Under the pieces are notes generated by a model. That model searched no databases. It saw only the letters and a list, made by a program, of their open reading frames with translations, and was not told the origin of the DNA. From assembly GCA_964431965.1 (NCBI GenBank), contig CAYSLU010000032.1, positions 1 through 50,357 of the forward strand: a stretch of 50,357 nucleotides of DNA. The letters run 5' to 3'. Source of the stretch: CAYSLU01 sp964431965 (GTDB lineage Bacteria > Verrucomicrobiota > Kiritimatiellia > CAIKKV01 > CAYSLU01). How positions within the stretch are numbered: position 1 is the first letter of the stretch; each line of letters starts with the position of its first letter. The translations under genes were made by a program, and so were the position numbers. Shown here one piece after another: positions 25,033 to 35,158 of the stretch.

Positions 25033-28026
25033 TCAGTTCCGGTTCAGGTGGATCGGGATCTGGGCGTCCGTGAAGAGCGAGACCACGAGGGCGAGGACGA
25101 CGAGGACCAACTCGCCGACGATGAGGCCGATAAACAGGTTCTTCACGCGGTCGTAGGTGTCCTTGTTCCCGTACTTGGTGACGGCAGACTTCGCCAGCCA
25201 GCCCAGGAAGATCGAGAACCAGTACGTCTTCATCATCGGGTTCACCAGCATGATCAGCCCGATCGGGTGCGGCAGCCAGAAGCAGATCTGGCGGAAGTAC
25301 AGGAGCCCCCCCATCAGAGCGGCGCCGAAGCCCATCCACAGGCGGTTGGCGGACGCATCGACCGGCAGGGTCTTCGCCATCGAGGCCATCTGGTCGTACA
25401 GGCTCTTCGGGAACGTCGAATAGAACCAGCCGTTCATCGCATCCGCCCCGCGGCTGTACCCGAGCATCAGGTGCGCGGCGACCGACGCAAACAGGGCGAA
25501 CAGGATGCACAGCACGATCGCGATGTGAAACCGCGCCCGCCCCAGCCGCAAGTCGTCCCGGATCTTGATGCTGTTCGCCATGGCCGGCGCGATGAAGGTC
25601 TTGATGTCGAGGAACAGAACGGAAAAGTAGACGAGCAGCGGAGTGAAGAGGTGCGGAGCCGTCCACGCCTTGTCCATGCCGAACAGCGTCCGGATGAGGT
25701 GGAACGGGTTGACCCAGGCCTGAAAGCCCAGGATGCCGCCCTCGGCGACGGCCCGGACGAGCCCGATGGTGATCATCATGATCACCAGGTACGCGAAGAG
25801 CGTGTAAGCCAGGTTCGCCCCAAGCCCCAGCCAGAGGCCGAGAATGAGCGCGACCGAGCCGACGAGGAAGAGGAACGAGGACGACCGCAGCTCCCGCTGC
25901 TCGGCGGGGTCCAGCTCGCGGACGGCCTGCGGAAGGCAGCAGCAGAAGAGGTACTTCCGACACTTGTAGAAGACGGCGGCAGCGAAGACCATCAGCGCTC
26001 CCCCGCCCTCGGCCGTCCGGAAGTTCAGGATGTACATCCACTCGCACGGGAAGGAGTTCTCGTTCGATCCGTGCCCGCTCCACACGAGGATCAGAAGCTG
26101 GACCATGTAGAGGACCGAGAAGAGCCACAGCGAGAACGAGATCTTCGCCGGGATCAGAAACGCCAGCCCGATCATGGTGAAGAAGATCTCGGACTTGGCG
26201 TCCGGATACAGGCCCCTCAGCGGCCCGTTGGCAATGTACGTCGCCCACTTGTTCTCGAGGTCGAACCGCTGCAACCCCGGAACGGCCTGGCTCAGGCAGA
26301 GCAGGTTCCAGCCCAGCACCGAGGCCGAAATGGCGAAGCCCACCCAGAACAGACCGTTCCGAAACACCGGCGGAATGATGCTCGCGGTCGGATCCCGTCC
26401 GGCCAGGATCTCCGGCAGCTCCGCCAGCGGGTAGATCAGCTTCTCGTTCTTGGCCCACTGCCGGAAGATCAGCAGGTTGAACGCCATGAGCACCGTGTAG
26501 GTGATCACGATAAGGAAGGACCAGCACAGCAGCGGCCGGGTCCAGTGTCCCCACGGGATGTCCGACAGCAGGTAGCGGCGCAGCGAGGCGTCGAAAGACG
26601 GAAAGGCCTCGACGATGGAGCGCAGCTCGGCGGCCAGCTCACGCGGCGTCGCGGCGCCGTCTCCGGCGCGGGTGCCCAGCGCGGCGATCCGGTCGGCGGA
26701 AGCCTGCATGCGGCCGATGATCGCCAGCTCGGCCACGGCCTGCTCCCGCTCGCGCTTCAGCTCGGCCAGCGCGCGGGCCCGCCTCCGCTCGTCGCGCGCG
26801 AGCCGGCTGACCGATCCGTCGATCCGCCGGAACTCCGACGCCGGGGCCGCCCGGCGCGCCGTCCGGGCGGCGGCCAGGTCCGCCTGCGCGCGAAGGAGCC
26901 GCTGCTGCTCGCTCCTCCAATCCGCGTCGATCTCCTGCTGGCGGGCGATGACCGCGGGCCGCGTATCTGCACGGCCCAGGCGCCCGACCGCCGCGTCGGC
27001 GGATGCGCGCAGCGCCGCCGCCGCCGCCGCCGGCAGGGGCTGATCCGGCGGGAAGGCCGCCAGCGCCACCTGCGCCCGCTCGAGCTCGCGGCGCGCCGAC
27101 GTTCCGTGCACCAGCCGGCGGAACCGCCCGCGATACATCATCGCGCTCTCGCCGGTGACGGGCACGAACCCCGGGAACGCCCGCTGGGTCTCGGGCAGCC
27201 CGCGACGGAAGAGCTGAACGCGCTCGAAGGCGCTCTGCTCGAGCGCGCGCAGCTCGAGCTTGCGGGCCGCCAGCGTCTGCTCCGCCGCTCGGATGCGATC
27301 CGGGTAGGCGGCCAGGACACCGTCGGGGTCGCGCGACACGCTCCCGTGCTTCACCCACTCGGCCTGGGCCTGAGCATCGGCCCGGCGGGCGTTCTCCAGG
27401 TCCTGCTGCGCGCGAACCCGGTCCGTATCGTGCGCACCGGTGCGCGCCTGGAGGCCAGCCGCCGCCGTTTCGACCGCGGCGAGCAGCCTCCGGGCGCTTT
27501 GCCGTCGATCAGCCGCCTCGTGGACCTCGCGCAAAACGCGCGCCTCGTCGAACGCCACGCGATAGGCCTGCGCCGCCTTCTGGATGCCCGGGACGGAGAC
27601 GAAGAACGACTCGTCCAGGTAGGGCTCCACGTAGCGGTTCCACTCCGACTGGTCGTTGTTCCATCCCCGGTTGAACAGGCCGCTCGTGATCGGCACCAGC
27701 TGGGCCATCAGCCCGAAGCTCGCGATGCCCGAGGAGACGGAGCCCATGATGAAGACCGTCAGGATCTCCGCCAGCGTGAAGCGACGGATCACCCGAAGCA
27801 ACCCGCACAGCGGATTGAGCAGCAGGACGGTCGCCAGCAGCAGCACGTACGGCAGCACGGCAATCTGCGTGGCCGTCGCGACGAGGCCCTGCCGGTGCTC
27901 GAAATAGACGTTCAGGAAGGAGAAGACGACCGCCACGGCGGCGCCGACCGCCAGCGCGCGGCCGGTGATCCGCACCTCCGGCTCCCGGACCTCGGCCCGC
28001 TTTCCGTCATCCGGACTACCGGCCAT
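25033..28026 (-). CDS. Polytopic OPT-like membrane protein (DUF6785/DUF6784 type) with coiled-coil insertion
   Basis: 997 aa. A first block of TM helices (about 25-125) ends with FGLMAQLVPITSGLFN. Residues about 165-470 are a long Arg/Ala/Glu-rich helical coiled-coil region. The rest is a second membrane block with NEKLIYPLAELPEIL, NLAYTLFAYLVIMMITIGLV and PIGLIMLVNPMMKTYWFSIFLGW. The layout resembles oligopeptide-transporter-like DUF6785/6784 proteins common in planctomycete-type genomes; I recall the family by pattern, not by search. The ATG overlaps the end of the upstream permease gene by 11 bases and has GGAGGTG before it. Substrate is unknown. The large soluble insertion is unusual. Confidence 0.75.
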   Translation of the reverse strand: MAGSPDDGKRAEVREPEVRITGRALAVGAAVAVVFSFLNVYFEHRQGLVATATQIAVLPYVLLLATVLLLNPLCGLLRVIRRFTLAEILTVFIMGSVSSGIASFGLMAQLVPITSGLFNRGWNNDQSEWNRYVEPYLDESFFVSVPGIQKAAQAYRVAFDEARVLREVHEAADRRQSARRLLAAVETAAAGLQARTGAHDTDRVRAQQDLENARRADAQAQAEWVKHGSVSRDPDGVLAAYPDRIRAAEQTLAARKLELRALEQSAFERVQLFRRGLPETQRAFPGFVPVTGESAMMYRGRFRRLVHGTSARRELERAQVALAAFPPDQPLPAAAAAALRASADAAVGRLGRADTRPAVIARQQEIDADWRSEQQRLLRAQADLAAARTARRAAPASEFRRIDGSVSRLARDERRRARALAELKREREQAVAELAIIGRMQASADRIAALGTRAGDGAATPRELAAELRSIVEAFPSFDASLRRYLLSDIPWGHWTRPLLCWSFLIVITYTVLMAFNLLIFRQWAKNEKLIYPLAELPEILAGRDPTASIIPPVFRNGLFWVGFAISASVLGWNLLCLSQAVPGLQRFDLENKWATYIANGPLRGLYPDAKSEIFFTMIGLAFLIPAKISFSLWLFSVLYMVQLLILVWSGHGSNENSFPCEWMYILNFRTAEGGGALMVFAAAVFYKCRKYLFCCCLPQAVRELDPAEQRELRSSSFLFLVGSVALILGLWLGLGANLAYTLFAYLVIMMITIGLVRAVAEGGILGFQAWVNPFHLIRTLFGMDKAWTAPHLFTPLLVYFSVLFLDIKTFIAPAMANSIKIRDDLRLGRARFHIAIVLCILFALFASVAAHLMLGYSRGADAMNGWFYSTFPKSLYDQMASMAKTLPVDASANRLWMGFGAALMGGLLYFRQICFWLPHPIGLIMLVNPMMKTYWFSIFLGWLAKSAVTKYGNKDTYDRVKNLFIGLIVGELVLVVLALVVSLFTDAQIPIHLNRN

Positions 28027-31000
28027 CGAACACCTCCACAGCCTGGCGGGCGTACAGCTCCCGCCGGGCCGGCTCCAGGTTACGCCAGTGCATCAGGTAC
28101 TTCCGCAGTTGCTCCAGGAACGGCTTGTTCGTGGTCTCCCAGTTCGAGTCCTGGCCCGATACGCGGTCGATCGTCATGTGAATGCGGTGGCTCTGAACCA
28201 CGTCGTCCCACGCCGCGCGGAACCGGACCCGCTGCGTCACGCCGAGGTCGAACGGGGCCAGGGCCACGTCGTAGTCCAGCTCATACACCTCGCGCCCCTG
28301 CTCATCGCGCCCCCGCCGGCGCCCCCGGAAGGCGGCGATCACCTCGCCGATCGAGGCTTCGGAGAAGCGGGCGAAGTACTCCTCGATGTAGGCGATGATG
28401 CCCGGCACCAGCGCGGCCTGGTAGATGAACGGGAACACGATGCCCATCCGGTTGCCGTCGTGCGCGGGCATCGACCACTTGCGCTTGCCGGACGGAACCG
28501 CGGCCCGGCTGGCCACGACGGCCGGGTAGAGCGTGGACAGCAGCACGACCGCGATGGTGAAGAGGATGACGTACACGACGCCGAGCGAGGAGAAGTTCAG
28601 GTTGATGTCGCGCACCCAGCCGAGCTTGAGCAGTCCCAAGCTCGTCATCTGCCCGATCAGGTACCCGCCGACCGAGCCGATCACGCTGTACACGAATGCC
28701 TCGGCGAGGAAGAAGATCCCGATGTGCGTCGGGTTGAGGCCCACCGCGTTGTAGATCGAGATCTCGGACTTCCGCTCGTAGACGGAGCCGAGCATGGTGT
28801 TCAGGATGATGGTGCTCGAGATCAGGAGCGGGATGATCAGGCGCGCCAGCCCGCCGATGGACGTCTTGTACCCGGACCCGATGTAGTACACGCCCGCCGG
28901 ATTCATCCGCTGCCCGCCCTCGCCGACCGAGAACGGCTCCCGGCTGGCGACAAAGAACTTCGCCTCCGCCATGGACAGCAGCTGCTCCATGGCCCGGTAT
29001 ACCGGCAGCGAATCCTTCAGCTGAACCGACACGCTGAACGGGAGCGCCCCCAGCCCTCGGGCCGTTTCGACCGGAGTCACCAGGAGCGCCGACAGGTCCA
29101 CGAAGAAGACGCCGGTCTGATCGACGGTCGGATCCACCGTGGCGGATGCGGCCGCCTCCGTCTGCTGCCAGCCGAGCGTCTGCACGCGCTTGATCGGCAG
29201 CAGCGGCGTCTGGTTCAGATCCTGCATCGCCGCAAACCGGTCGTCGTCCAGCAACCCGACGACGAGCAGGTCCCGGCCGCGGAACCGCAGCGTCACCTTC
29301 CCGACCTGCTCCGGACCGATCCCGAGGGCGGCCGCGGCCCGCGCCGGCAGCATGGCCTCGTCGGCATCGTCCGCGCTGAAGTACCGCCCTCCGGCCAGCA
29401 GCGGCATGGGGCCGAGGAAGTCCGCGTCAGCCATCGAGAGCCCGAGCGCCGCCTCGATCTCGGCGGAGCCGCCGGCCGACGTCGTCACCCGGAACGTGTT
29501 GTACTGCTTGGACTGGCTGTCCCAGTCGAGCTTGGGCGGCAGGAGCCACCGTCGCACGGCCATGCGCCCGGCATCGCGCGAGAACAGATCGCCGACGGCC
29601 GCGAGCGTGGCCTCGTCCATGCAGAGGCTCCCGGGCCACTGGAAGAAGAGCCCCGTGTACGGCGAGTCCTTGGCCACCGGGATGATCGTCGGATTCATCC
29701 GCTTCGAGATGCTCGAGAAGGCCAGCATCGTGAACGTCACGAGCACGATCGTGGCCGTGGTCAACGTGGTCCGGATCCGGCGGCGCTTCATGTTGTGAAC
29801 CCCGATCAGGAGCGCTTCCTGCCCGGCGGCCGAGTACCCGATCTCCGCCAGATCCATCCCCCCGAGCGTGCCGAACAGGTACTGCATCTCCCCTTCAAAC
29901 CGGCCGTGAAGGATCCAGACGACGAACAGCCCGAGGATCCCCATGACGAATCCGATGAAGATCGCCTCGGGCGAGCGCGACACGCGAAACGCCGGGTGAA
30001 TCACCCGGAACAGGATGAACGTCAAAACGAACAGCGCGGCGAAGAGGCCCATCTGGACCTCGATCTTCGTGGTCTTGAACATCAGGCGCTGGGTGAAGAA
30101 GCAGAACGGCAGCAGGAGGGCCATGTAGAAGACGATGGCCTTGAGCATGTCGTTCGTCACCGCCGAGATCTGCTGGTAGGCCTTCACCTGGGCGCCCAGG
30201 GCGATGGACAGGCTGCGCAGGTAGCCGTTGTGGTCGCCGGACTCGCGCGCGGACTCCGCCTCCGCCCAGGCCGCATCGCCCCGGCGCATGAACTCGTCCA
30301 CCAGCTGGTTGGCCACGCCTTTCAGCCCCTTGAGCCGGTGCCGGTTCAGCCCGGCGGCATCCCCGGCCGCCAGCCGGAAGAAGTCCGGCCCAAGCTCTTC
30401 GGTGGACAGCACGCCGGTTCCTTCCGGCGCCGTCGGAGAGGACCGGAGGCCGAGGCGCAGGCCGGCCGTGAGGATCTTGACCCGGTCCGGATCCTCCACG
30501 CAGACCGCCATCGGCCCGCCCGAGATCGGCACCTGCTTGGCGGAGAGCCCTGGCGAGCCCAGCATGCCGTACCGCCGCGGCGTGGCATTCTGAGCGCCCT
30601 CGAGCACGATGTACGAGGAGACCGTGATCGGGGTGAACGAGATGGCCGACGAGTCCCGCCGCTCGCGGACCACGATCTCCTTGCAGGGGAACATCGACAC
30701 CGTCAGGCTCGGGACCGCCTTGACGTTCGAGTCCACCTTCTGCTGGGCCTCGCCCGCGTCGATGACGTACTCCAGCCGGCGGAAGTCCGGGTCCATGCGG
30801 AACGCGACGGACGGCAGGGCCGTCTCCGACGCCTCCTTCAGGCCGTAGAAGACCTTGGCGGCCCGGTCGTCGGTCATCATCGAATAGCAGCCCAGCGAGT
30901 CTCCGGCAACCGAGACCGCCCCGATGGAGGGCGGGTACAGCAGGACCAGGCTGCCGGCCACCGGGATGTCCGGCAGGACGTTGGCGGAGAACTGATCGAA

Positions 31001-32947
31001 CTCGAAGGTCTTCAGCTGGATCGCCCAGGACTTCGCCTTCGCCTTGGCCCGGGGCAGATCGGTCGACGACATGATCGTGCGATCCGCCAGGACGGCCTGG
31101 ACCAGTTCGGGCACAAAGGCCGACAGGCGCTCCACGCGCGCCGCCGGGAGGTTCGAGACCGTGTCGTCCGGCGCGAACAGGCGGCCGCCGGTCGAGAACA
31201 CGTTTCGCAGGCTGACCGCCGGCGTATTGTTCGCCGTCACGAAGTAGCCGATCGCCGAGTCCGAGGCGTAGAAGAAGTACTGCTGCGGGAGGCCGGAGGG
31301 CGCCGTCATCGTATCCGCCAAGGGGCTTTCCCCGCCCAGCCGCCGGGCCACCTCGCCCGCCAGGCGCACGGTGTTCACGCCGAGCCGGCGGCCGTACACA
31401 TCCTCCTCGTTCAGCGGATCGATGGCGCAGAACCCGATCTGGTCCGTGGACCAGTCGAGATCCAGCGTGACGACCAGGTTCACGGTACGGCCACCCAGGG
31501 CGTCGCGGACCGCGCCGTTGTCGACGTCCATCTGCAGGTCGCGCCGGTTGAGCCCGACCCAGCTCTCGTTCTCGGCGACGATATCCCGGATGTAGCCGCG
31601 CAGGATGTCGACCTCCCGGGCCGTCAGGTCGCTCAGCGTGGTCTGAATGCCCACCTTGTTGAACAGGGTCAGGATGCGGACGTGCGTATCGAGTTCGGCC
31701 TTGAGCCGGGCCGCCTCCGCCTCGCGATCCGCGGGGGGGGCCTTCGCCTGCTGCAGCCGCAGCAGGCGCGTCTTGACCTGGTTCACATCCCGCTTGGCGC
31801 GGGACACGACCGGCTTCTTCGGCGAGACGTTCCGGCCCGTCGACTTGTCCTCCAGCGTGCGCAGGTCCACGAGAGCGGCTTCCGCCGCCGTCCGGTCGGC
31901 GAGGTCGATCCGGCGATACGTGTCGATGATGAGCTGCTGGTACCGGATGTCGGACGCGAGCAGGTTGCGCACATCCTCGACCTGGTTGCCCGGAGCCAGA
32001 AGGTGCCACGAGAGCATGCGCTCGCCCTGGTAGCGCCGGGTGTGCGCGTTGACCGCCGCCAGCATCACGGAGCGGGCCGGCCGCTCCCGGCGGAATCGCG
32101 CCAGCAGATCCGAGAGGATCTGCAGGTTCGCCGCCGACTGCCCGCCCTCGGCCAGGTCCGGCACCACGCTGTTGGCATCCATCGGCGCGACCAGCACGCA
32201 CACGTCCCGCTCGAGCTCGGGGTCCCGGCCCGGGATGAACACCCACAGATCGCGCAGAATCTCGTCGCGCCACCGGGACGGCTCGGCACGGAGCTGCCCG
32301 TCGAGCGCGCGGCCACCGCCCATCTGTCGGCGGAGCGCGGCGCCGTCCTCAGCCGTGATGAAGAAGCGCGGGATCGAGACCTCGGACCGATACACCTTGT
32401 CCATCCGATCCACGGCCGTATAGCCGCTCCGGCCGATGAACACGAACGCCTGAACGCCAAACCGCATGAACCGCTGCCAGGCGCCGCCGCTGTCGAACTC
32501 CATCAGCGCCACGGCCCCGTCCAGGCTCTCGCCCCGAACCGCTTCCAGATCCTCGTAGGACCCGCGCCCCAGATACACGAGGCGCGTTGGAATATCGTTG
32601 GTCGGCAGGTTGCCCGGGCGGAACAGCGACGGGTGCAGGGGCCACGCCCGGATGGGCGCACCGCCGGCCGGGGTGATCGTTGCCGCGCCGGTCTCAAGCG
32701 CCGGGGCTGTGAACCGCACCTCGCCATTGGTGAAGCCGCTGGCCGCGAACAGGGCCGCGATCTTACGCTCCATGGCGAGGTTGCCCGGCGACCCGGGATG
32801 GCGGACGCGGGCCCCGTCAACGAGCCCCTGAATCCGATCCATGGCGGCAGGGGGATCGGTGACGGCGACGCCGGCCGCGGCGGACAGGGCCACGGCGATA
32901 CTGGCTATGAACCGAGCCACGATGCGTTCCAACCGGAACGTTGTCAT
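28016..32947 (-). CDS. Giant FtsX-like permease with an M28-peptidase-like outer domain
   Basis: 1643 aa. An N-terminal signal anchor precedes a PA/M28-like ectodomain: LVDGARVRHPGSPGNLAMER resembles the start of M28 proteins, and PMDANSVVPDLAEGGQSAAN lies where these enzymes have their zinc-binding H-x-D and D ligands. The first zinc His is replaced, so it may be a pseudo-peptidase. Around residues 940-1060 there are TM helices (FYMALLLPFCFFTQRLMF). The last third is a MacB/FtsX-type permease with RTTLTTATIVLVTFTMLAFS, a periplasmic loop, and ISIYNAVGLNPTHIGIFFLAEA. No ATPase gene is adjacent. The ATG at 32947 has a purine-rich ribosome site; it is coupled to the downstream transporter. Confidence 0.75.
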   Translation of the reverse strand: MTTFRLERIVARFIASIAVALSAAAGVAVTDPPAAMDRIQGLVDGARVRHPGSPGNLAMERKIAALFAASGFTNGEVRFTAPALETGAATITPAGGAPIRAWPLHPSLFRPGNLPTNDIPTRLVYLGRGSYEDLEAVRGESLDGAVALMEFDSGGAWQRFMRFGVQAFVFIGRSGYTAVDRMDKVYRSEVSIPRFFITAEDGAALRRQMGGGRALDGQLRAEPSRWRDEILRDLWVFIPGRDPELERDVCVLVAPMDANSVVPDLAEGGQSAANLQILSDLLARFRRERPARSVMLAAVNAHTRRYQGERMLSWHLLAPGNQVEDVRNLLASDIRYQQLIIDTYRRIDLADRTAAEAALVDLRTLEDKSTGRNVSPKKPVVSRAKRDVNQVKTRLLRLQQAKAPPADREAEAARLKAELDTHVRILTLFNKVGIQTTLSDLTAREVDILRGYIRDIVAENESWVGLNRRDLQMDVDNGAVRDALGGRTVNLVVTLDLDWSTDQIGFCAIDPLNEEDVYGRRLGVNTVRLAGEVARRLGGESPLADTMTAPSGLPQQYFFYASDSAIGYFVTANNTPAVSLRNVFSTGGRLFAPDDTVSNLPAARVERLSAFVPELVQAVLADRTIMSSTDLPRAKAKAKSWAIQLKTFEFDQFSANVLPDIPVAGSLVLLYPPSIGAVSVAGDSLGCYSMMTDDRAAKVFYGLKEASETALPSVAFRMDPDFRRLEYVIDAGEAQQKVDSNVKAVPSLTVSMFPCKEIVVRERRDSSAISFTPITVSSYIVLEGAQNATPRRYGMLGSPGLSAKQVPISGGPMAVCVEDPDRVKILTAGLRLGLRSSPTAPEGTGVLSTEELGPDFFRLAAGDAAGLNRHRLKGLKGVANQLVDEFMRRGDAAWAEAESARESGDHNGYLRSLSIALGAQVKAYQQISAVTNDMLKAIVFYMALLLPFCFFTQRLMFKTTKIEVQMGLFAALFVLTFILFRVIHPAFRVSRSPEAIFIGFVMGILGLFVVWILHGRFEGEMQYLFGTLGGMDLAEIGYSAAGQEALLIGVHNMKRRRIRTTLTTATIVLVTFTMLAFSSISKRMNPTIIPVAKDSPYTGLFFQWPGSLCMDEATLAAVGDLFSRDAGRMAVRRWLLPPKLDWDSQSKQYNTFRVTTSAGGSAEIEAALGLSMADADFLGPMPLLAGGRYFSADDADEAMLPARAAAALGIGPEQVGKVTLRFRGRDLLVVGLLDDDRFAAMQDLNQTPLLPIKRVQTLGWQQTEAAASATVDPTVDQTGVFFVDLSALLVTPVETARGLGALPFSVSVQLKDSLPVYRAMEQLLSMAEAKFFVASREPFSVGEGGQRMNPAGVYYIGSGYKTSIGGLARLIIPLLISSTIILNTMLGSVYERKSEISIYNAVGLNPTHIGIFFLAEAFVYSVIGSVGGYLIGQMTSLGLLKLGWVRDINLNFSSLGVVYVILFTIAVVLLSTLYPAVVASRAAVPSGKRKWSMPAHDGNRMGIVFPFIYQAALVPGIIAYIEEYFARFSEASIGEVIAAFRGRRRGRDEQGREVYELDYDVALAPFDLGVTQRVRFRAAWDDVVQSHRIHMTIDRVSGQDSNWETTNKPFLEQLRKYLMHWRNLEPARRELYARQAVEVFDGR

Positions 32948-33071
32948 CCCGCCCTTCCCCGGTGCCGGAGCGCCGCGGCCGCCAGCTGCAACCGGGCCGT
33001 ATCGCGCATGGCCAGCTCCTCCGTCCCCGGCTTTGCGAAGCATCGTCGAAAACCGCTGCAGGGCGAGGATA

Positions 33072-33147
33072 TGGTGGCGGCGCAGGGACTCGAACCCCGG
33101 ACACGAGGATTATGATTCCTCTGCTCTGCCAACTGAGCTACGCCGCC
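33072..33147 (-). tRNA. tRNA with CAU anticodon, most likely elongator tRNA-Met
   Basis: The minus strand folds as a full cloverleaf of 76 bases. The acceptor stem is GGCGGCG with CGCCGCC, the D-arm GCTC...GAGC, the anticodon stem GAGGA with TCCTC around loop ATCATAA, and the T-arm CGGGG-TTCGAGT-CCCTG. The CCA end is encoded. The first base pair is normal (G-C), so it is not the initiator. CAU could also be tRNA-Ile2 modified to lysidine; the GTAGCTCAGTTGG opening favours Met. Confidence 0.95.
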
Positions 33148-33197
33148 TCAAAAAAACCGCGACAGTATGAAAGCCGACCCGCGCGATGTCAATGCGA

Positions 33198-34853
33198 TCA
33201 GGGCCGTTCCATGAACTTGATGAAGCGCAGGAAGCCGAGGAAGAGCAGGACATTGACCACGGTGGACGCGACCCACACCTTGGTGCTGTACGGGTCGTGC
33301 GCGAAGAACCAGTAGTAGACCACCCAGGCCAGATTCGACAGGAGCGCGCCGAGGAAGGCGAACCCGATGACCGCGAGCAGCCCGCGCGGCACTTTGCCGG
33401 TATCGGCGGGGTGCGGCTTCAGCTCCGACAGCTTGAAGGACTTCTCGGGCGGCTGGTACGCCGTGTCGCCGCCCAGGCGCTTCCATCCCCGGAAGAACCG
33501 GTAGTGGAAATAGAAGGCCAGGATGACAAGGGGGCCCGTCCACAGGAAGTTGAAGCGGTACGCATAGTTGTTGACCGGGAAGAACTGCTTCCAGACGTCG
33601 ACATAAAGGCCGGCCAACGTGCCGCCGATCATCACGGCGGGCGCCCGGCACAGGGCCACCGCGCCGCAGAACTGGCCGAACCGCTCCCGCGGGTACAGCG
33701 CCATCTGCCGCGGCAGGTCGGCGGTCTGCCCGATCGCGCTGAGCAGCGCGCCGAAGACCGCCCCGTGGATCGCGCCGATCCAGAAGTAGAGCTTCGTGGG
33801 CGGCATATCGATGAACAGCCACACCCAGTTGCCGAGGCAGAAGAACGCGCCGAATGCGGCCGCGTAGGCTGCGACGCGCACGGGATGCCACCGATCGATC
33901 AGCGCCCCGGAAAAGGCCAGGCAGACCGGGATCGTAATCGCCGAGATGGCGCCGATCTTGCCGATGTAGCTCAGATCGAGCCCCAGCGATTTCATGAAGA
34001 ACACGTTGAACACGCCGATGCACCCGGCCATGGCCCCGAAGGCGTACATCAGGTTGATGTCCCACCAGAACCGGTTCGTATAGCACTCCCGCCCGAAGGT
34101 GCGGACGTTGTCCATGAAGCTGGGCTTCTTGGCCTGGGCCGGCGGGGGCGGGTACTCCCCTTCCTTCACCCGGAACAGCATGATGCCGAAGCCCACCATG
34201 TAGAGCGCCGCCGCCCCCAGGTAGATCTCCTTCATATGGCTCTCGGCGAACTTGAAGATGAAGAAGTTGTAGAAGACGCCGGTCAGCGTCCCGACCAGCC
34301 GGAACCAGCTCATGTAGCGGCCCATGAGCGGCTGGGGCACCACGTCGTTGAACAGGTACCAGTAGACCGTGTTCACGAACATGTTGAAGAGGTCGAACAT
34401 GGCCGCGAAGATCGCGAGGAGGAAGATGGTGACCTGAGCCTGGCTGAAAATGTTCCCGAAGAACATGCCGTGCGTCCACTTCCCGATGCTGTCGCTGAAC
34501 CCGATGAGCAGCAGCGACAGGGTGATGAAGGGCGCGGTGTAGAGGATGAACGGGATCCGCCGGCCCATCGGCCCGCGGTGCCGGTCGCTCTTGAAGCTAA
34601 GCCAGGGGGTGATGCCGATGTTGAAGATCCCCGGCAGCGTCGTCATGATGAAGCCGATGATCATGTTCGGCGAATCAAGGCTGCGGAGCTTCAGCGGCAG
34701 AATGCTCGGCACCACCGTCTCCATCATGGTGAAGCAGAAGTCGCCCCAAAGCATCCAGGCGAAGAGCGCAATCAGGCCCCGCTTCGTGTAGGTGATCGTG
34801 CCGCACGTGTAGATGTCGCCCTTGGTCGCGGCAGCGGTCGGACTGGTATTCAC
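33198..34853 (-). CDS. MFS transporter, sugar-cation symporter-like
   Basis: 551 aa with about 12 TM helices. It resembles the GPH/SLC45-like branch: LIALFAWMLWGDFCFTMMETVVPSIL opening, SDRHRGPMGRRIPFIL between helices 2 and 3 (the MFS loop motif), WYLFNDVVPQPLMGRYMSWFR, and a second half beginning near MYAFGAMAGCIGVF. Substrate is probably a sugar, judged by the family and by the nearby glycosidase cluster. The start is GTG 34853 with GAGGAG upstream, 9 bases away; the frame extends to 35018 but a promoter lies inside that extension, ruling it out. The tRNA gene follows. Confidence 0.9.
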   Translation of the reverse strand: MNTSPTAAATKGDIYTCGTITYTKRGLIALFAWMLWGDFCFTMMETVVPSILPLKLRSLDSPNMIIGFIMTTLPGIFNIGITPWLSFKSDRHRGPMGRRIPFILYTAPFITLSLLLIGFSDSIGKWTHGMFFGNIFSQAQVTIFLLAIFAAMFDLFNMFVNTVYWYLFNDVVPQPLMGRYMSWFRLVGTLTGVFYNFFIFKFAESHMKEIYLGAAALYMVGFGIMLFRVKEGEYPPPPAQAKKPSFMDNVRTFGRECYTNRFWWDINLMYAFGAMAGCIGVFNVFFMKSLGLDLSYIGKIGAISAITIPVCLAFSGALIDRWHPVRVAAYAAAFGAFFCLGNWVWLFIDMPPTKLYFWIGAIHGAVFGALLSAIGQTADLPRQMALYPRERFGQFCGAVALCRAPAVMIGGTLAGLYVDVWKQFFPVNNYAYRFNFLWTGPLVILAFYFHYRFFRGWKRLGGDTAYQPPEKSFKLSELKPHPADTGKVPRGLLAVIGFAFLGALLSNLAWVVYYWFFAHDPYSTKVWVASTVVNVLLFLGFLRFIKFMERP

Positions 34854-34902
34854 GCGGCGGTTCTCCTCATGTCTCTTCCGACAGGGAAAAAAAAGATCGC
34901 GA

Positions 34903-34931
34903 TGGATACCACCCCCACCATTCGGTGTCAA
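34903..34931 (-). promoter_or_regulatory. Sigma-70-type promoter of the MFS gene
   Basis: On the minus strand: perfect -35 TTGACA (34926-34931), 17-base spacer, -10 TATCCA (34903-34908). Start would be near 34897, giving a leader of about 44 bases with an AAAAAAAA tract downstream of the -10. The rest of the gap 34854-35158 shows nothing else. Confidence 0.7.
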
Positions 34932-35158
34932 GAAATGGGGCGCGGCAATGGGGCGCGCCTGGAATTGCCCGCTCAGGGGCCGACCGCCCGACGGTAGCTC
35001 AAGGGCCGAGTCGATCATTCGCCCATCGACGCGGCTCGCCCTTCAGGAAGGGGTCGAGTATGCTCCCCGGGATCGGCGCCCGACCACTGGATCGCTCCGG
35101 CTCACGCGCCGACCCAGACGCAGGCAACGGCTTCAACGCCAGCAAGCGGCGAACGGCG

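Noticed and set aside
34854..35018. 55-residue N-terminal extension of the MFS carrier
   Set aside because: A promoter lies inside it and the GTG at 34853 has a strong ribosome site.
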